Below are positions 1 through 64,000 of a stretch of DNA of 64,000 nt, piece by piece. Location: NCBI RefSeq assembly GCF_963678975.1, contig NC_089272.1:3282359-3346358 (forward strand), read 5' to 3'. Position 1 is the first letter of the stretch, and each line of letters begins with the position of its first letter. The notes under the pieces were generated by a model, which saw nothing but the letters and a program-made list of their open reading frames with translations, made no database searches and was not told the origin of the DNA. The position numbers and the translations under genes were made by a program. Source of the DNA: Dysidea avara. Taxonomy: Eukaryota; Porifera; Demospongiae; Dictyoceratida; Dysideidae.

Positions 1-1746
1 CAGCTTGTACACATACGAAACTTCATTAATTCAATTGAATAATACTTTTTGCAATTGTAAAGAAGAAACATTTTGGCTATTACAATTCGCTTATCAAAAT
101 TTGGCTTTATATGGGAATGGCTGAAGCAATTCAATGTGTACTGGCAGCCATAGTACAAAAATGGTGTTCTTTGCAGAAGAGACTATGAGCAGGGATCCAG
201 GAATTATTCCTAAATAATTTTAGAAATAATGATCCAGAAGGAATAAAGGAATTGAGAATTATCATATCTTTATACAGTACTTATCAGGGCCGGAGCCCAG
301 AGATTTTGAGTGGTCAGGCCATTCATGGACTACAATGGAGGTCATAGTCATGCACACTACATTTTATTGATTTGAAATTTAAATCACATTATCTACTGTA
401 ATGTATTTTGTGTGTGCTAGCTACAGCATGTATTAACATGCTAAACTAAGGAAGTCTGGGGACATGCTCCCTGGGAAAATTTTTGAAAATACATGTTCTG
501 AAATGGCATCTGGAAGCTATTTTACATACACGGTCTCTTTCTGTTTTTTACACCAAGAATATATCCAGGTAATTTTGTGCTACTGTATACCAATTAATTC
601 AATTTAATATATAGCTAGTAGCTAATTTTACTTTCATGATACAAAGCGAGTTTAGTTCTTTTGAGATACAGAAGCAATTTTGATTGTAATTGTTGATACA
701 TAACATGCATTATCAATTAGCCTATTGTGCAATTCTATGCAGATGGTTCATTAGAAAGTAATTTGAAAACAATTAAAATGGATATAATGGCTTAGATCAA
801 CCAGTGTAATAAGAGTATTGATATTGTATACCGAATGCTCTAACTATCACCATGACTGTTCTATTAGAGTATAATGCGATGACTGCTCTATTAGAGTATC
901 TCGATCTTTTTGCAAATTCAAGTGGCTAAAAAGTGGTCCGGCCAATGCCGGACCGACCGGACCGTGGGCTCCGGCCTTGCTTATAGTGTGAGCACATTAA
1001 AAATTATAGAGATCAAGATTCTCTAATAAAGAAGTCAATCATTCATATATCATAAGCATTACTACCAAGTAGATTAAACATAGAAAGTCTAGAAGCTGTT
1101 ATTTATTTGTGTATGATGCAGTTGTTTGTTTATCTCAGAATCATTATTTTCACATCAAGAGATGCATTAATTTTGCAGACAAAATTTGTTGCATAATAGG
1201 CTAGTAGTTACATTGAGTAAAAGATGGCATAGTAGGTGCAACTTTTAACTAGCACAGGATGCATAATTGGTTTTTTTCTTCTTCTTAAGAGTACATACAT
1301 GCCTAAAACATTATAATGTACTTATATTTGTGGAGGAGGACTGCATTTGTGACACGTGTTTATACGTATGTCTGTCTCTTCCATGCACATGAACGAATCA
1401 TTAGATGGTAAAAAATCAGCCTGCACATGAGAAATGAAACCTGCATAGGGTCAGTATTACATTTCTGCATTAACCACTGTAGATAACCACTATAATAGAA
1501 GTCCAAAAAGGGCATTTCCCTATTTCCCTTTCCTAATGAAAAGCAGCCTTGAGACTTAAATATTTCGTCAAACAACACAATAGCTAAAATATAAAACACT
1601 TGCAAAGACCAGTGTGTTATTGAATCTATGTGGAATAATATTTAATTATTAATTTTCTCTTTAGGTAGGGAATGAATACATTTCGTTAACTATAGTGGTG
1701 CCTTGCATGCTGTGAACATCATGCATAACATCAGTTACTGACTTAC
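1..1746 (-). other. Intron downstream of U1 (continues past left edge)
   Basis: It holds a TIR element (285-979) and two copies of the 27-bp motif (853-907). I see no exon and nothing recognisable in 980-1740. Confidence 0.5.
285..979. mobile_element. hAT-like TIR element, 695 bp
   Basis: The left end CAGGGCCGGAGCCCA and the reverse complement of the right end match at 14 of 15 positions. CAGGGCCG-type ends are typical of hAT elements. The flanks share only CTTAT, so an 8-bp duplication is not resolved. The 27-bp motif occurs twice inside, and there is no transposase frame. Confidence 0.55.
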
Positions 1747-62610
<60,864 letters not shown>

Positions 62611-63131
62611 CTATAATGTAGTCAGTAAATATGAAGTACAATATGTGACCGGGCCTGCAAAAACAGGGCATGTAGGCACATAAAATTTGCCAACTTTTTC
62701 AAACGCTCATGACTCATAACTTTTAATACCATTAATATGCTATAGTCATGAAATTTTCATCACTTATTTATACTAGGCTGTATAGTACAAGTGACAGAAA
62801 TACAAATATGTCATTCCGTTACTGAGATATGACCTGTTGTGCGATGGAGTGTAGTTTGTGCTCACATGCCCAGGCCCAGTCACTGTGGTAAGTTGTAGTT
62901 ACAGTGTATGCGATTTGCCAAAAGGCACCAGTCGAGCTGAATTAAACAATGTCTAAATAAAATCAATCCCTTAATGACATAATTACGTATCAAGCATGGC
63001 CTTGACCATACAATCACATGGCAATGCCACAATTGATTGTTATGGTGACTATCAAATACAACAATATTATTTTAAAAGCGATTTATTAAGGTGGAAGCTT
63101 CGATCAAACTAGTAAGGTATGCAACTACATT

Positions 63132-63170
<39 letters not shown>

Positions 63171-64000
63171 AAATAGAGTTTTATCTGCCGTGTTTGCCTC
63201 TGTGATCGCCATTGGCTATTTTTTAATCACATGTATAACGTAGTTGTGACGTTCTCTGTAAGGCCCCACAATTGAATTTCGCATGTTAGGTTATAAGAAT
63301 TTGAGTAAACAGTGCAGCACCTTGCCACCTATTAGGTGAGGTGTCATAGCAGCCTTATCCGATGGCACTTGTGCAATGTAGTGCAAAACCACAGCCAGTG
63401 CAATATAAATATATTGCAGGTCAGTGCATTATACGTTATAATGCACTCACTGTGGTTAGTGCAGCAGTGCTATATATGTATTATAGCACTCACGATGCCT
63501 TTGAACTGCCCACTCAGTGTGGTACATTATGAATTTAAACAAAAATCAAATCAATCAAATTAGAAAATGCCTCTACAATTTTAAGCTATTTAAATACTGT
63601 ATAGTTTTTATCGTTGTATAACAAGTCTCTACAAATGGATGTGTAGGTTGGGTGTGCAGACTAGCAAGGGTTGAAAATAGCATGCTTTCTTTTTGGCCAT
63701 ATAGCACCCTCAGGAATTATACGTATATCTCTCAGAAACATACTAAGGGTCACAGTTCAAAGTTCTATACCAACCTACACACCCTGGTAGCACTAGAAGC
63801 ACTGATGAAATGGCAGTGCCTTCCCAGTGAAAAGCCTTGACTGTCACATACCCACAACTAGTAGTGCACCGATTAATTGTTAATTAATCAGAAATCAGTT
63901 TATTGGCCAAATTTCAGCAATATCGATATTAGTAATTATGCCATTTTGTGCTGGAGTTATTTTAAACTTACTAGTGGGCCAATGAATCAGGTTACATTAA
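62611..64000 (-). other. Intron upstream of U16 (continues past right edge)
   Basis: No exon is recognisable here. Contents are one end of the TATGTGACCGG inverted-repeat family (from about 62644), a (TA)n(TG)n microsatellite (63131-63170), an imperfect stem-loop tract rich in GTGCA and TATAGCAC words (63395-63495), and near 63860 a TAGTAGTGCACCGATTAAT sequence that resembles a hAT terminus. Small open frames here have no coding character I can recognise. Confidence 0.5.
63131..63170. repeat. (TA)n(TG)n microsatellite
   Basis: A TA run passing directly into a TG run. Confidence 0.95.

Overview
This 64 kb window is animal genomic DNA, most likely from a demosponge. It is AT-rich and full of short inverted-repeat elements, and it has GT-AG introns, many of them only 54-64 bp long. 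Its one recognisable host gene is on the minus strand. The gene is cut at both window edges: no start codon, signal peptide, stop codon or poly(A) region is visible. The window holds 32 exons forming 16 tandem Calx-beta units. Each unit has an N-terminal exon 'A' (138 bp, 147 bp in one case) and a C-terminal exon 'B' (207 bp). Every intron I could place is phase 1, so every exon is symmetric, and all 32 exons are open. Spliced, they encode about 1843 residues of nearly identical extracellular Calx-beta repeats that keep the acidic calcium-site residues and are rich in N-glycosylation sequons. Sponge aggregation-factor core proteins have this kind of architecture, but assigning the gene to that family is inference.

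In transcript order (high to low coordinate) the units are U16 (62.6 kb), U15 (60.4), U14 (50.2, split by a 4.2 kb intron), U13 (43.1), U12 (37.9), U11 (30.1), U10 (29.65, split by a 1.5 kb intron), U9 (27.7), U8 (24.9), U7 (22.8), U6 (22.3), U5 (20.1), U4 (14.2), U3 (12.3), U2 (8.2) and U1 (2.15). The A/B introns are about 61 bp and almost identical in sequence. Long inter-unit introns fall into a few homologous classes, so the array grew by duplication of blocks of exons plus flanking intron.

The remaining roughly 90% is intron packed with mobile DNA. There are hAT-like elements with 8-bp target duplications (14252-14695, 23017-23438, 33340-33530, 47144-47921 with another nested inside, 11477-11874, 3373-3688). 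There is a Mutator-like element with a 9-bp target duplication (55647-56335), pogo/Tigger-like MITEs, at least four families of fold-back hairpins, and a 629-bp near-perfect palindrome (32587-33215). A composite repeat combines a 5' module, a dispersed ~27-bp motif, a 31-bp minisatellite and a terminal hairpin; one intact copy lies at 38.7-42.06 kb, and an inverted copy at 53.7-59.3 kb is broken by later insertions. One of those insertions carries the C-terminal part of an R2-type LINE with an RLE endonuclease. I saw no tRNA, rRNA or CRISPR array.
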